A stretch of 42,058 nucleotides of DNA, taken from Staphylococcus schweitzeri. Lineage in GTDB: Bacteria > Bacillota > Bacilli > Staphylococcales > Staphylococcaceae. The translations under genes and the position numbers were made by a program. The stretch lies in NCBI RefSeq assembly GCF_002902405.1, contig NZ_PPQS01000020.1:8364-50421 (forward strand), in the 5' to 3' direction. Position 1 is the stretch's first letter. Every line of letters starts with the position of its first letter. This document shows, in pieces, positions 7,758-19,215 of the stretch. The notes under the pieces are model-generated. The model saw only the letters and a list, made by a program, of their open reading frames with translations. It was not told the origin of the DNA and did not search any database.

Positions 7758-8513
7758 TTGAATAAACATGAACGTTTGGACGAAATTGCTAAACTAGTGA
7801 ATAAAAAGGGCACGATAAGAACGAATGAAATCGTCGAAGGTTTAAATGTGTCTGATATGACAGTTCGAAGAGATTTAATTGAATTGGAAAATAAAGGGAT
7901 TTTAACGAAGATTCATGGTGGTGCACGCAGTAATTCAACATTTCAGTATAAAGAAATATCGCATAAAGAAAAACATACCCGTCAAATTGCAGAAAAACGA
8001 TTTATAGCTAGAAAAGCTGCATCATTAATTGAAGATGGGGATACTTTGTTTTTCGGACCGGGAACAACAGTGGAACTATTAGCAGAAGAAGTCAATCATC
8101 ATACGCTCACAATTATTACGAATTGTTTGCCGGTGTATAAAATTTTGTTGGAAAAACAAACATCACATTTTCGTGTCTATTTAATTGGTGGTGAAATGCG
8201 CCATATTACAGAAGCATTTGTAGGTGAAATGGCGAATGCCATGTTAGAAAAATTAAGATTTAGCAAGATGTTCTTTAGTAGTAATGCAGTAAATAAAGGT
8301 GCTGTGATGACATCTACGTTAGATGAAGCCTATACGCAACAATTGGCACTAAGTAATTCAATTGAAAAATACTTGCTAATTGATCATACGAAAGTTGGCA
8401 AAGAAGATTTTACATCATTTTGTCAGTTAAACGAATTGACTGCAGTGGTCATGGACTATGAAGATGAAGAAAAAATAGAAACGATTAAAACATATATTGA
8501 AATAGTCGACTAA
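7758..8513 (+). CDS. lacR: Lactose phosphotransferase system repressor (DeoR family)
   Basis: Represses the lac operon; tagatose-6-phosphate is the known inducer in S. aureus. The 251-residue protein has an N-terminal DeoR helix-turn-helix at about residues 20-45 ([18 protein letters not shown]), followed by a sugar-phosphate-binding domain of the ribose-5-phosphate-isomerase fold ([16 protein letters not shown]). TTG at 7758 is chosen because AAGGAGG sits 10-11 bases before it and the protein then begins MNKHERLDE, as in known LacR. The longer ATG frame at 7722 lacks a ribosome site. It is transcribed toward lacA but has its own terminator. Confidence 0.95.
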   Translation: MNKHERLDEIAKLVNKKGTIRTNEIVEGLNVSDMTVRRDLIELENKGILTKIHGGARSNSTFQYKEISHKEKHTRQIAEKRFIARKAASLIEDGDTLFFGPGTTVELLAEEVNHHTLTIITNCLPVYKILLEKQTSHFRVYLIGGEMRHITEAFVGEMANAMLEKLRFSKMFFSSNAVNKGAVMTSTLDEAYTQQLALSNSIEKYLLIDHTKVGKEDFTSFCQLNELTAVVMDYEDEEKIETIKTYIEIVD

Positions 8514-8553
8514 ATTAAAAATATAACTGCATTGTTAAAATATGTGTTTATAT

Positions 8554-8597
8554 GCTCATAAGTGAATGTGAATTTGCATTCATTTATGGGCTATTTT
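8554..8597 (+). terminator. lacR terminator
   Basis: 15-bp arms at 8554-8568 and 8577-8591 (GCTCATAAGTGAATG with CATTCATTTATGGGC; two G-U pairs), followed by a T-rich run. Confidence 0.85.
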
Positions 8598-8609
8598 TTA
8601 TGCAAATTT

Positions 8610-8784
8610 ATGTAAACGGGAACCCCGACAAAGTCTTACAACAATTTCAGACAAACACCTAATTAAAACAACTACCTAATATAAATGTTCACTTATTGTT
8701 TGAAAATATGTCATAAACAAACAAAATGCAAACATATAATGTTGATTTCTTGTTTATTTATGTTTATAATTTAAACGTAATCAA
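8610..8784 (+). promoter_or_regulatory. lac operon control region: promoter, two cre-like sites, LacR operator candidate
   Basis: The lacA promoter reads TTGATT at 8742-8747 and TATAAT at 8765-8770 with a 17-base spacer. A cre-like site ATTTAAACGTAATCAA at 8769-8784 misses the consensus WTGNNARCGNWWWCAW by one base and covers the start site, so CcpA should block initiation in the presence of glucose. A weaker cre-like site is at 8610-8625. TGTTTG at 8697-8702 and CAAACA at 8718-8723 form an inverted repeat upstream of the promoter and are a candidate LacR operator. About 100 bases of leader separate the promoter from lacA. The region 8514-8880 holds no gene. Confidence 0.65.
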
Positions 8785-8880
8785 ATTGAAAGCCTTTTCT
8801 CAAGATTTTCATAACCTACAAATAAACATGTCATATTTTAAGAAAGGTATTTCAAAATTAAAGTAAAAAGGAGTCTTATT

Positions 8881-9309
8881 ATGGCGATTATTATTGGTTC
8901 AGATGAAGCTGGCAAACGATTAAAAGAAGTCATCAAATCATATTTATTAGACAATAAATATGACGTTGTTGACGTAACAGAAGGACAGGAAGTTGACTTT
9001 GTTGATGCAACTTTGGCAGTAGCAAAAGATGTTCAAAGTCAAGAAGGTAACTTAGGTATTGTTATCGATGCATTTGGTGCAGGTAGCTTTATGGTTGCTA
9101 CAAAAATCAAAGGCATGATTGCTGCTGAAGTATCAGATGAACGCTCTGGATATATGACTAGAGGCCATAACAATTCAAGAATGATCACAATGGGATCTGA
9201 AATTGTTGGAGACACATTAGCGAAAAATGTCGTTAAAGGTTTTGTTGAAGGTAAATACGATGGTGGTAGACACCAAATCCGTGTAGATATGCTTAATAAA
9301 ATGTGCTAA
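8881..9309 (+). CDS. lacA: Galactose-6-phosphate isomerase subunit LacA
   Basis: With LacB it converts galactose-6-phosphate to tagatose-6-phosphate, the first step of the tagatose pathway. It has 142 residues of the RpiB/LacAB fold: the N-terminal [14 protein letters not shown], a central [17 protein letters not shown], and [12 protein letters not shown] near residue 95. LacA subunits lack the active-site cysteine found in LacB at the equivalent place (DAFGAG here, CGTGVG in LacB), as expected for a two-subunit enzyme. AAAAGGAG precedes ATG 8881. It is the first gene of the lacABCDFEG operon; lacB follows after 15 bases. Confidence 0.96.
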   Translation: MAIIIGSDEAGKRLKEVIKSYLLDNKYDVVDVTEGQEVDFVDATLAVAKDVQSQEGNLGIVIDAFGAGSFMVATKIKGMIAAEVSDERSGYMTRGHNNSRMITMGSEIVGDTLAKNVVKGFVEGKYDGGRHQIRVDMLNKMC

Positions 9310-9324
9310 GGAGGAAAAATTACT

Positions 9325-9840
9325 ATGAAGATTGCATTAGGATGCGACCATATTGTTACAGATACAAAAATGCGTGTATCTGAATTTTTAAAATCAAAAG
9401 GACATGAAGTCATTGATGTAGGAACTTACGATTTCACAAGAACACACTATCCAATTTTCGGTAAAAAAGTTGGAGAACAAGTTGTTAGCGGTAACGCAGA
9501 CTTAGGTGTTTGTATTTGTGGCACAGGTGTTGGTATTAACAATGCTGTAAATAAAGTGCCTGGTATTCGCTCAGCACTAGTACGTGATATGACATCAGCG
9601 CTTTACGCTAAAGAAGAATTAAATGCAAACGTTATTGGCTTTGGTGGACGTATTATTGGTGAGTTATTAATGTGCGATATTATCGATGCATTTATTAATG
9701 CTGAATACAAACCAACTGAAGAGAATAAAAAATTAATCGCTAAAATTAAACATTTAGAAACAAGCAGTGCAGACCAAGCTGACCCACATTTCTTTGATGA
9801 ATTTTTAGAAAAATGGGACAGAGGCGAATACCACGATTAA
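9325..9840 (+). CDS. lacB: Galactose-6-phosphate isomerase subunit LacB
   Basis: Partner of LacA in the isomerase. The 171 residues begin [14 protein letters not shown] and hold the RpiB-like catalytic loop [17 protein letters not shown] near residues 64-80, with the active cysteine in CGTG. The aspartate/histidine in GCDH belongs to the same site. The C-terminal helix is longer than in LacA. AAGGAGG lies 8-10 bases before ATG 9325. It sits between lacA and lacC with short gaps, consistent with a single transcript. Confidence 0.96.
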   Translation: MKIALGCDHIVTDTKMRVSEFLKSKGHEVIDVGTYDFTRTHYPIFGKKVGEQVVSGNADLGVCICGTGVGINNAVNKVPGIRSALVRDMTSALYAKEELNANVIGFGGRIIGELLMCDIIDAFINAEYKPTEENKKLIAKIKHLETSSADQADPHFFDEFLEKWDRGEYHD

Positions 9841-9852
9841 GGGACGACACAT

Positions 9853-10785
9853 ATGATTTTAACTTTAACATTAAATCCATCCGTTGATATTTCATACCCA
9901 TTAACAACATTGAAATTAGATGATGTTAATCGTGTTCAAGAAGTGAGTAAAACAGCTGGTGGTAAAGGTTTAAATGTAACAAGAGTACTTGCGCAAGTAG
10001 GTGAGCCAGTCCTTGCGAGTGGTTTCATTGGCGGCGAATTAGGTCAATTTATTGCTAAAAAATTAGATCAAGACAGCATCAAGCATGCATTTTATAACAT
10101 TAAGGGTGAAACACGAAACTGCATTGCAATGTTACATGAAGGGCAACAAACAGAAATTTTAGAGCAGGGACCGGAGATTGATAATCAAGAGGCTGCAGGA
10201 TTTATTAAACATTTTGAACAATTACTAGAAAAAGTTGAAGCAGTTGCTATTTCAGGTAGCTTACCTAAAGGATTAAATCAAGATTATTATGCACAAATCA
10301 TTGAACGATGCCAAAACAAAGGTGTGCCTGTGATATTAGACTGCTCGGGTGCAACCTTGCAAACAGTTTTGGAAAATCCATACAAACCAACAGTCATTAA
10401 ACCAAACATTTCTGAACTATATCAGTTACTTAACAAGCCACTTGATGAAAGTATAGAAAGTTTGAAACAGGCACTGTCACAACCCTTATTCGAAGGGATT
10501 GAGTGGATTATTGTGTCTTTAGGTGCACAAGGTGCGTTCGCTAAGCACAATCATACATTCTATAGAGTGAATATTCCGAAAATAAGTGTATTAAACCCGG
10601 TTGGTTCAGGTGATTCTACGGTTGCTGGAATTACTTCAGCAATTCTTAATCATGAAAACGACCACGATTTACTAAAAAAAGCCAATACTTTAGGCATGTT
10701 GAATGCGCAAGAAGCACAAACAGGTTATGTCAATTTAAATAATTATGATGATTTATTCAATCAAATTGAAGTTTTAGAGGTGTAA
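9853..10785 (+). CDS. lacC: Tagatose-6-phosphate kinase
   Basis: Phosphorylates tagatose-6-phosphate to tagatose-1,6-bisphosphate with ATP. It is a 310-residue PfkB/ribokinase-fold protein. It begins [15 protein letters not shown]; the first family signature is [15 protein letters not shown] near residues 36-50, and the second, with the catalytic aspartate, is [12 protein letters not shown] near 247-260. VSLGAQGAF is the ATP-site strand. It starts 12 bases after lacB, with a weak purine ribosome site (AAGGGACG), and lacD begins 3 bases after it, so translation is probably coupled. Confidence 0.96.
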   Translation: MILTLTLNPSVDISYPLTTLKLDDVNRVQEVSKTAGGKGLNVTRVLAQVGEPVLASGFIGGELGQFIAKKLDQDSIKHAFYNIKGETRNCIAMLHEGQQTEILEQGPEIDNQEAAGFIKHFEQLLEKVEAVAISGSLPKGLNQDYYAQIIERCQNKGVPVILDCSGATLQTVLENPYKPTVIKPNISELYQLLNKPLDESIESLKQALSQPLFEGIEWIIVSLGAQGAFAKHNHTFYRVNIPKISVLNPVGSGDSTVAGITSAILNHENDHDLLKKANTLGMLNAQEAQTGYVNLNNYDDLFNQIEVLEV

Positions 10786-10788
10786 AAA

Positions 10789-11769
10789 ATGTCAAAATCC
10801 AATCAAAAAATCGCATCAATTGAACAATTAAGTAACAACGAAGGTATCATTTCTGCATTAGCATTTGACCAACGTGGTGCTTTAAAACGCATGATGGCAA
10901 AACATCAAACTGAAGAGCCAACTGTAGCTCAAATTGAACAATTAAAAGTATTAGTTGCGGAAGAATTAACACAATATGCATCTTCAATTTTATTAGATCC
11001 TGAATATGGTTTACCAGCTTCAGATGCACGTAACAAAGATTGTGGATTATTACTTGCTTATGAAAAAACTGGATATGACGTAAATGCTAAAGGTCGTTTG
11101 CCTGACTGTTTAGTAGAGTGGTCTGCAAAACGTTTAAAAGAACAAGGTGCAAATGCTGTTAAATTCTTACTTTACTATGATGTTGATGATGCTGAAGAAA
11201 TCAATATTCAAAAGAAAGCATACATTGAAAGAATCGGTTCAGAATGTGTTGCTGAAGACATTCCTTTCTTCTTGGAAGTATTAACTTATGATGACAATAT
11301 TCCTGATAACGGTAGTGTTGAATTCGCAAAAGTTAAGCCTAGAAAGGTTAACGAAGCAATGAAATTATTCTCAGAACCACGCTTTAACGTTGATGTATTG
11401 AAAGTTGAAGTGCCAGTAAACATGAATTATGTTGAGGGATTTACTGAAGGTGAAGTGGTTTATACAAAAGAGGAAGCGGCACAACACTTTAAAGATCAAG
11501 ATGCAGCAACTCATTTACCATATATTTACTTAAGTGCTGGTGTTTCTGCAGAATTATTCCAAGAAACTTTAAAATTTGCACACGAAGCTGGTGCTAAATT
11601 CAATGGTGTACTTTGTGGCCGTGCTACATGGTCTGGCGCTGTTCAAGTATACATTGAACAAGGTGAAGATGCTGCACGTGAATGGTTACGTACAACTGGC
11701 TTCAAAAATATTGATGACTTAAATAAAGTATTAAAAGACACTGCGGCATCTTGGAAACAAAGAAAATAA
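10789..11769 (+). CDS. lacD: Tagatose-1,6-bisphosphate aldolase
   Basis: Class I aldolase that splits tagatose-1,6-bisphosphate into dihydroxyacetone phosphate and glyceraldehyde-3-phosphate, the entry to glycolysis. It has 326 residues of the LacD family. The Schiff-base lysine is K205 in [11 protein letters not shown]. Other conserved parts are [14 protein letters not shown] near residue 24, [21 protein letters not shown] and [17 protein letters not shown] at the end of lacC supplies its ribosome site. Full length, no anomalies. Confidence 0.96.
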   Translation: MSKSNQKIASIEQLSNNEGIISALAFDQRGALKRMMAKHQTEEPTVAQIEQLKVLVAEELTQYASSILLDPEYGLPASDARNKDCGLLLAYEKTGYDVNAKGRLPDCLVEWSAKRLKEQGANAVKFLLYYDVDDAEEINIQKKAYIERIGSECVAEDIPFFLEVLTYDDNIPDNGSVEFAKVKPRKVNEAMKLFSEPRFNVDVLKVEVPVNMNYVEGFTEGEVVYTKEEAAQHFKDQDAATHLPYIYLSAGVSAELFQETLKFAHEAGAKFNGVLCGRATWSGAVQVYIEQGEDAAREWLRTTGFKNIDDLNKVLKDTAASWKQRK

Positions 11770-11790
11770 GTATAAAAGGGGATTCATGCT

Positions 11791-12102
11791 ATGAATAGAG
11801 AAGAAGTCCAATTATTAGGTTTTGAAATAGTTGCATTTGCAGGGGATGCACGTTCTAAGTTTTTAGAAGCATTAACAGCAGCTCAAACTGGAGATTTTGC
11901 AAAAGCAGATGCTCTGGTTGAAGAAGGAAACAATTGTATTGCGGAAGCGCATAGAGCACAAACAAGCTTGTTAGCTAAAGAAGCACAAGGTGATGATATA
12001 GCATACAGCGTAACGATGATGCATGGTCAAGATCATTTAATGACCACTATTTTATTGAAGGATTTAATGAAACACTTATTAGAATTTTATAAAAGAGGGT
12101 GA
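11791..12102 (+). CDS. lacF: Lactose-specific PTS enzyme IIA
   Basis: Cytoplasmic phosphocarrier of the lactose phosphotransferase system; takes phosphate from HPr and passes it to the IIB domain of LacE. It has 103 residues, all-helical and trimeric in the family. The phosphorylated histidine is H78 in [10 protein letters not shown], and the metal-binding aspartate is in the same helix. AAAAGGGG precedes ATG 11791. Its stop codon overlaps the start region of lacE (TGA at 12100-12102 inside GTGATG), so the two are translationally linked. Confidence 0.96.
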   Translation: MNREEVQLLGFEIVAFAGDARSKFLEALTAAQTGDFAKADALVEEGNNCIAEAHRAQTSLLAKEAQGDDIAYSVTMMHGQDHLMTTILLKDLMKHLLEFYKRG

Positions 12103-12107
12103 TGGCA

Positions 12108-15250
<3,143 letters not shown>

Positions 15251-15262
15251 TTAAAGATATTA

Positions 15263-15299
15263 AAAGGCCTATCAGACGAGTGCTGGTAGGTCTTTATTT
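15263..15299 (+). terminator. lac operon terminator
   Basis: 13-bp arms at 15263-15275 and 15283-15295 with G-U pairs (AAAGGCCTATCAG with CTGGTAGGTCTTT), then a T-rich tail. The rest of the gap to 15515 holds a 6-bp inverted repeat (CAATGG 15347-15352, CCATTG 15361-15366) and no gene I can support. Confidence 0.8.
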
Positions 15300-15515
15300 A
15301 TAAAAAGAGATAAATTAAACATGCATATACATATTTATATATTAATCAATGGGGGACACACCATTGAAAGCTAAATAAGCAATCAATTAACAAACGTTAA
15401 CGGACAACTTTCCAAAGTCATCTTAAAAGTTAATGATGTATTCAAAATCAACTAAAGGACATTTTTAATCACATCCTTTATACTTATATAAAAGATATGA
15501 ATGGGAGTTAAAAGT

Positions 15516-16385
15516 GTGAAGAAAATTTTTGTGATTATTACAACATTATTAGCAGTAGCTATTATTATAGGTAGTATCATTACGGTCGTATTCAGTCAAA
15601 GGCAAGAACAAACATATAAGATACAACAACAGCAATTTGTTAAAAAATCGATTCCTACTTTATTCTTACATGGATATGGTGGTAGTGCTAACTCAGAAAA
15701 ATTCATGGTGAAACAAGCAGAAAAAAGAGGTGTCACGAAAGATATCATTACAGCCTATGTTTCAAATGAGGGTGAGGTTACGTTTAAAGGGAAATTAAGC
15801 AAAAATGCTGTGAATCCTATTGTGAAAATTGAACTTGAAAATAACAGACAAGGTTACTTAGATAAAAATTCAAAATGGTTTAAAAATGTACTTACGAAGC
15901 TACAAACAGAATATAAATTCGATAAATTCAATTTTGTTGGACATTCAATGGGAAATTTGACATTTGCGCAATATATGATGACTTATGGTAACGACAAGTC
16001 ACTGCCACAGTTAAACAAACAAGTGAATATTGCAGGGACATTTAATGGTGTTTTAAATATGAATGAAGATGTCAATGAAATTACAGTTGATAAAGATGGC
16101 AAACCAAGTCGAATGAATCAACCATATCAGCAATTACGTGTGCTAAAAGATATTTATAAAGGTAAAGGTATCGAAGTACTTAATATTTATGGAGATTTGA
16201 AAGATGGTACACATTCAGACGGCAGAGTGTCTAATAGTTCTTCGAAATCATTAAAATATTTACTGGGAAATAGTCCGAAAAGTTATCGAGAATCTAAATA
16301 TGAAGGTGAGTCTGCACAACATAGTCAGCTTCATGAGAATGAAAATGTTGCCAATGAGTTAATCGACTTCTTATGGAAAAAATAA
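15516..16385 (+). CDS. Membrane-anchored alpha/beta hydrolase (DUF915 type)
   Basis: A 289-residue protein with one N-terminal hydrophobic segment (about residues 3-25) that acts as an uncleaved anchor or signal, so the catalytic domain is probably extracellular. The alpha/beta hydrolase core is plain: oxyanion strand TLFLHGYGGSANS near residue 50, nucleophile serine in FVGHSMGNLTF near 145, and a histidine in AQHSQLHEN near the end as the likely triad base. This family contains lipase- or esterase-like enzymes; the substrate is unknown. GTG 15516 is preferred because GGGAG lies 8 bases before it; ATG 15501 has no ribosome site. It is a single gene between the lac operon and the oxidoreductase. 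Confidence 0.85.
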   Translation: MKKIFVIITTLLAVAIIIGSIITVVFSQRQEQTYKIQQQQFVKKSIPTLFLHGYGGSANSEKFMVKQAEKRGVTKDIITAYVSNEGEVTFKGKLSKNAVNPIVKIELENNRQGYLDKNSKWFKNVLTKLQTEYKFDKFNFVGHSMGNLTFAQYMMTYGNDKSLPQLNKQVNIAGTFNGVLNMNEDVNEITVDKDGKPSRMNQPYQQLRVLKDIYKGKGIEVLNIYGDLKDGTHSDGRVSNSSSKSLKYLLGNSPKSYRESKYEGESAQHSQLHENENVANELIDFLWKK

Positions 16386-16661
16386 AGCAACTGCTAGTTT
16401 TTTTGGGGTGAAAAAGCTTGTAATATTAGAGCTTTTCAAAAAATTACCTATTGTTTAAGAGTTTCTATAAAATGCCTAAGTCGTAACGTTTTAAATTAAT
16501 AATTATAACAAATATAATGTACTTGAAGTTAAATGAATCAGTGCTTAAGTCAAAATTTAACAACTAAGAATGTATTTGCATACAGACATCACGAAGACAC
16601 AATTCAAACTTAACGCTTAAGTAACAAATAAGTAAAAGTTTCAAATAAAGAAAGGTGATTA
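16386..16661 (+). promoter_or_regulatory. Intergenic region with hairpin and TTAAGT palindrome upstream of an oxidoreductase
   Basis: A hairpin with arms GAAAAAGCT 16410-16418 and AGCTTTTC 16430-16437 may end the hydrolase transcript, though it lacks a long T run. The perfect palindrome ACTTAA-CGC-TTAAGT at 16608-16622 lies about 40 bases before the next start. The half-site GCTTAAGT also occurs at 16543-16550. This is a plausible operator for a dimeric repressor controlling the oxidoreductase. No regulator is assigned. Confidence 0.4.
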
Positions 16662-17666
16662 ATGATGCAAAACAAGCAAATTCTTTTTAATAAAATTCCT
16701 GAAGGTATGCCACAAGAAGATACATTTAAAATCGAGGAAGTTGCAACGCCTGAACTTAAGGAAAACGGTATCTTATTACAAACGCTGTACATTTCAGTTG
16801 ATCCATATATGAGAGGTCGTATGACTAAGGCGGATTCGTATGTGCAACCATTTGAAATTGGTAAACCGATTGTCAGTCATATCGTTGCAAAGGTAATCAA
16901 TTCGAAACATGAAGATTACCAGTCAGGAGATGTCGTTGTAGGTATGTTACCTTGGCGTATCATCAATCAAGTCCAAGCTAATCAAATTACTAAAGTTCCA
17001 ACGATAGATGTACCTCTTGATTTGTATTTAAGTGTCTTAGGTATGCCAGGACAAACAGCATATCATGGGTTGCTCGATATTGGTCAACCTAAATCAGGTG
17101 AAACTGTGGTTGTTTCAGCTGCATCTGGTGCTGTAGGTTCAGTTGTAGGTCAAATTGCTAAGATTAAAGGTTGTCGTGTTGTAGGTATAGCAGGTGGCGA
17201 CAAAAAAGTAAATTATTTAACAGAAACTTTAGGATTTGACGCTGGTATCGACTATAAGAAAGAGGATTTTGCAGAAGTGTTAGCACAAGCAGTACCAGAT
17301 GGTATTGATGTTTATTTTGAAAATGTTGGTGGTACAGTTGGCGATGAAGTATTTAAGCATTTAAATCGTTTTGCACGTGTACCAGTATGTGGCGCAATTT
17401 CGTCATATAATCATCCTGAAGCAGATATCGGACCACGTATTCAAGGTACGCTGATTAAAAAGCAAGTTATGATGAGAGGTTTCTTAGTATCAGAATTTGC
17501 TAATGATTTTAAAACTGCAAGTGAGCAACTTGCAAAATGGGTTCAAGAAGGTAAAATTCAGTCACAAGTAACCATTGAAGATGGTTTTGAAAATGCGCCG
17601 CGTGCATTTAAAAATTTATTTACTGGCGATAACTTTGGTAAACAAGTTATTAAAGTTACGGAATAA
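16662..17666 (+). CDS. NADP-dependent MDR oxidoreductase (YfmJ/CurA-like)
   Basis: Zinc-independent medium-chain reductase of the leukotriene-B4-dehydrogenase / alkenal reductase type, 334 residues. Relatives reduce carbon-carbon double bonds of enones or act on quinones with NADPH. Seen here: YISVDPYMRGRM near residue 45, the Rossmann glycine motif SAASGAVGSVVGQIAK near 150, an NADPH-phosphate-binding part (GIAGGDKKVNYL), and DVYFENVGG near 220. No structural-zinc cysteine cluster is present. AAAGGTGA precedes two adjacent ATGs, 16662 and 16665; either could start. A stand-alone gene with an operator-like palindrome upstream; likely a detoxification role. Confidence 0.88.
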   Translation: MMQNKQILFNKIPEGMPQEDTFKIEEVATPELKENGILLQTLYISVDPYMRGRMTKADSYVQPFEIGKPIVSHIVAKVINSKHEDYQSGDVVVGMLPWRIINQVQANQITKVPTIDVPLDLYLSVLGMPGQTAYHGLLDIGQPKSGETVVVSAASGAVGSVVGQIAKIKGCRVVGIAGGDKKVNYLTETLGFDAGIDYKKEDFAEVLAQAVPDGIDVYFENVGGTVGDEVFKHLNRFARVPVCGAISSYNHPEADIGPRIQGTLIKKQVMMRGFLVSEFANDFKTASEQLAKWVQEGKIQSQVTIEDGFENAPRAFKNLFTGDNFGKQVIKVTE

Positions 17667-17700
17667 TAAAGTATACGTTTTTACAAATCAACTTTGTTAA

Positions 17701-17729
17701 TTGACAAAAATTTAATAATTTTCTAATCT
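17701..17729 (+). promoter_or_regulatory. Promoter flanked by an inverted repeat, upstream of leader ORF and oxidoreductase
   Basis: TTGACA at 17701-17706 and TAATCT at 17724-17729 are spaced by 17 bases. CAACTTTG (17689-17696) and CAAAGTTG (17734-17741) flank it as perfect 8-base inverted arms, which could be a repressor site or a weak hairpin. The resulting leader before the oxidoreductase start at 17901 would be about 165 bases long. Confidence 0.5.
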
Positions 17730-17824
17730 AAAGCAAAGTTGTTCAGTAACATGGTAGAAATAAATCTAAAATGTAATACGAAAGTTGTCTGTAATTATTT
17801 ATATATTCAAATGAAAAAGGAGTC

Positions 17825-17920
17825 ATGATGCTGCGATATAAGCACACATGGCTTCTATTTTGTATAATAAGAAATAAGTTCATAAATGAGGTGAAACGAT
17901 ATGAAAATGATAGGATTTGA
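17825..17920 (+). CDS. Possible 31-aa leader peptide overlapping the next gene
   Basis: ATGATG at 17825-17830 follows AAAAAGGAG at 17814-17822, with a 5-base gap to the second ATG, so the ribosome site is strong. The frame runs 31 codons to TGA 17918-17920 and overlaps the first 20 bases of the oxidoreductase gene in another frame. The product starts [15 protein letters not shown] and is partly hydrophobic, then basic. This layout suits a translated leader that couples to or attenuates the downstream gene. I do not recognise the peptide. It could be a chance ORF. Confidence 0.35.
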   Translation: MMLRYKHTWLLFCIIRNKFINEVKRYENDRI

Positions 17921-18908
17921 AAAGCCCTTTAAATTGGAAGAAGGAAATTTATTTAAAGTATACGAACAAAAAACGCCAACGCCAGAAAAAGATGATATCT
18001 TAGTCAAAGTAAATAGTATTAGTGTAAATCCTGTAGATACAAAGCAACGACTAATGGAAGTCACTCAAGCACCTCGTGTTCTTGGATTTGATGCTATTGG
18101 TACCGTTGAAGCTATCGGACCAGACGTTACATTATTTAGTCCGGGTGACGTTGTATTTTATGCTGGATCGCCAAATAGACAAGGATCAAATGCGACATAT
18201 CAATTGGTGTCAGAAGCTATAGTTGCAAAAGCGCCACACAACATAAGTGCTAATGAAGCGGTTAGTCTACCGCTAACTGGTATTACAGCATATGAAACGT
18301 TTTTTGATATATTTAAAATTTCACATAATCCTTCTGAAAATGTAGGCAAATCCGTGTTAATCATTAATGGCGCTGGGGGTGTAGGAAGTATTGCCACTCA
18401 AATTGCTAAACGGTATGGTTTAACTGTCATTACAACAGCATCACGACAAGAAACAACAGAGTGGTGTGAAAAGATGGGCGCAGATATCGTATTGAATCAT
18501 AAAGAGGATTTAGTGCGTCAATTTAAAGAAAAAGAAATTCCATTAGTAGATTATATATTTTGCACCTATAATACAGACTTGTATTACAATACTATGATTG
18601 AACTGATAAAACCATTAGGGCATATTACAACTATCGTAGCTTTTAATGAAAATCAAGATTTAAATGCATTAAAATCAAAAAGTATAACATTTACACATGA
18701 ATTTATGTTTGCGCGTCCAATTCATCGAACGCCTGATATGATTAAACAACATGAGTATTTAGAAGATATTACGAAAAATATAGAATCAGGACATTACCAA
18801 CCAACAACGACACAAGTTTTTGAAGGTTTATCACCTGAAAACTTATATCAAGCACATCAATTGTTGGAAAAACAGTCAATGATTGGGAAATTAGTAATTA
18901 ATATATAG
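17901..18908 (+). CDS. Zinc-type alcohol dehydrogenase-like / quinone oxidoreductase family protein
   Basis: A 335-residue medium-chain reductase. The N-terminal GroES-like domain carries [14 protein letters not shown] and [14 protein letters not shown]. The Rossmann domain carries [16 protein letters not shown] near residue 155 and NHKEDL. The zinc ligands of true alcohol dehydrogenases are missing, so it most likely reduces quinones or enones with NADPH, despite the name often given to this family. AGGTGAAACG precedes ATG 17901. It has its own promoter, a possible leader ORF and its own terminator. It is not in an operon with the preceding reductase, although both may serve stress detoxification. 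Confidence 0.87.
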   Translation: MKMIGFEKPFKLEEGNLFKVYEQKTPTPEKDDILVKVNSISVNPVDTKQRLMEVTQAPRVLGFDAIGTVEAIGPDVTLFSPGDVVFYAGSPNRQGSNATYQLVSEAIVAKAPHNISANEAVSLPLTGITAYETFFDIFKISHNPSENVGKSVLIINGAGGVGSIATQIAKRYGLTVITTASRQETTEWCEKMGADIVLNHKEDLVRQFKEKEIPLVDYIFCTYNTDLYYNTMIELIKPLGHITTIVAFNENQDLNALKSKSITFTHEFMFARPIHRTPDMIKQHEYLEDITKNIESGHYQPTTTQVFEGLSPENLYQAHQLLEKQSMIGKLVINI

Positions 18909-18919
18909 TTTAGTAAGTA

Positions 18920-18965
18920 AAGTCGTCTTATGCAGAAAATACTGTATAGGGCGACTTATTTTTTG
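18920..18965 (+). terminator. Terminator after the zinc-type dehydrogenase-like gene
   Basis: 16-bp arms with G-U pairs at 18920-18935 and 18942-18957, followed by a T run. The remaining gap to 19215 (about 250 bases) is AT-rich, with only the SigB-like promoter near its end. Confidence 0.8.
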
Positions 18966-19156
18966 TGTTTAGCGACTAGTGATTCTAAAGGGAAATATGG
19001 CAATTTTGCAGGTATCAATTCATTAATGCATTAGCAAGGCATTACTTAAATACAATAAAATACTTAGTTGTTCAATGATAAATAATTTGAGTGTGATTTA
19101 TATATGATTTTTAAAAGGCAAAGTATTATTAATTGCTTCTTTATAAAATTACAAAT

Positions 19157-19182
19157 GATTAAAATGTTGCAGTTAAGGGTAT
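19157..19182 (+). promoter_or_regulatory. SigB-type promoter of opuD2
   Basis: GATTAA at 19157-19162, a 14-base spacer and GGGTAT at 19177-19182 match the staphylococcal SigB consensus GTTTAA-N12-15-GGGTAT with one mismatch. It lies 33 bases before the opuD2 start, which fits the known membership of this gene in the SigB regulon. Confidence 0.65.
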
Positions 19183-19215
19183 GTGCTAACCATTACATAG
19201 AAAGGGTTTGTATTT

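Noticed and set aside
15347..15366. Small peptide gene in the gap after lacG
   Set aside because: Only a 6-bp inverted repeat and a five-codon frame are present; no supported ORF.
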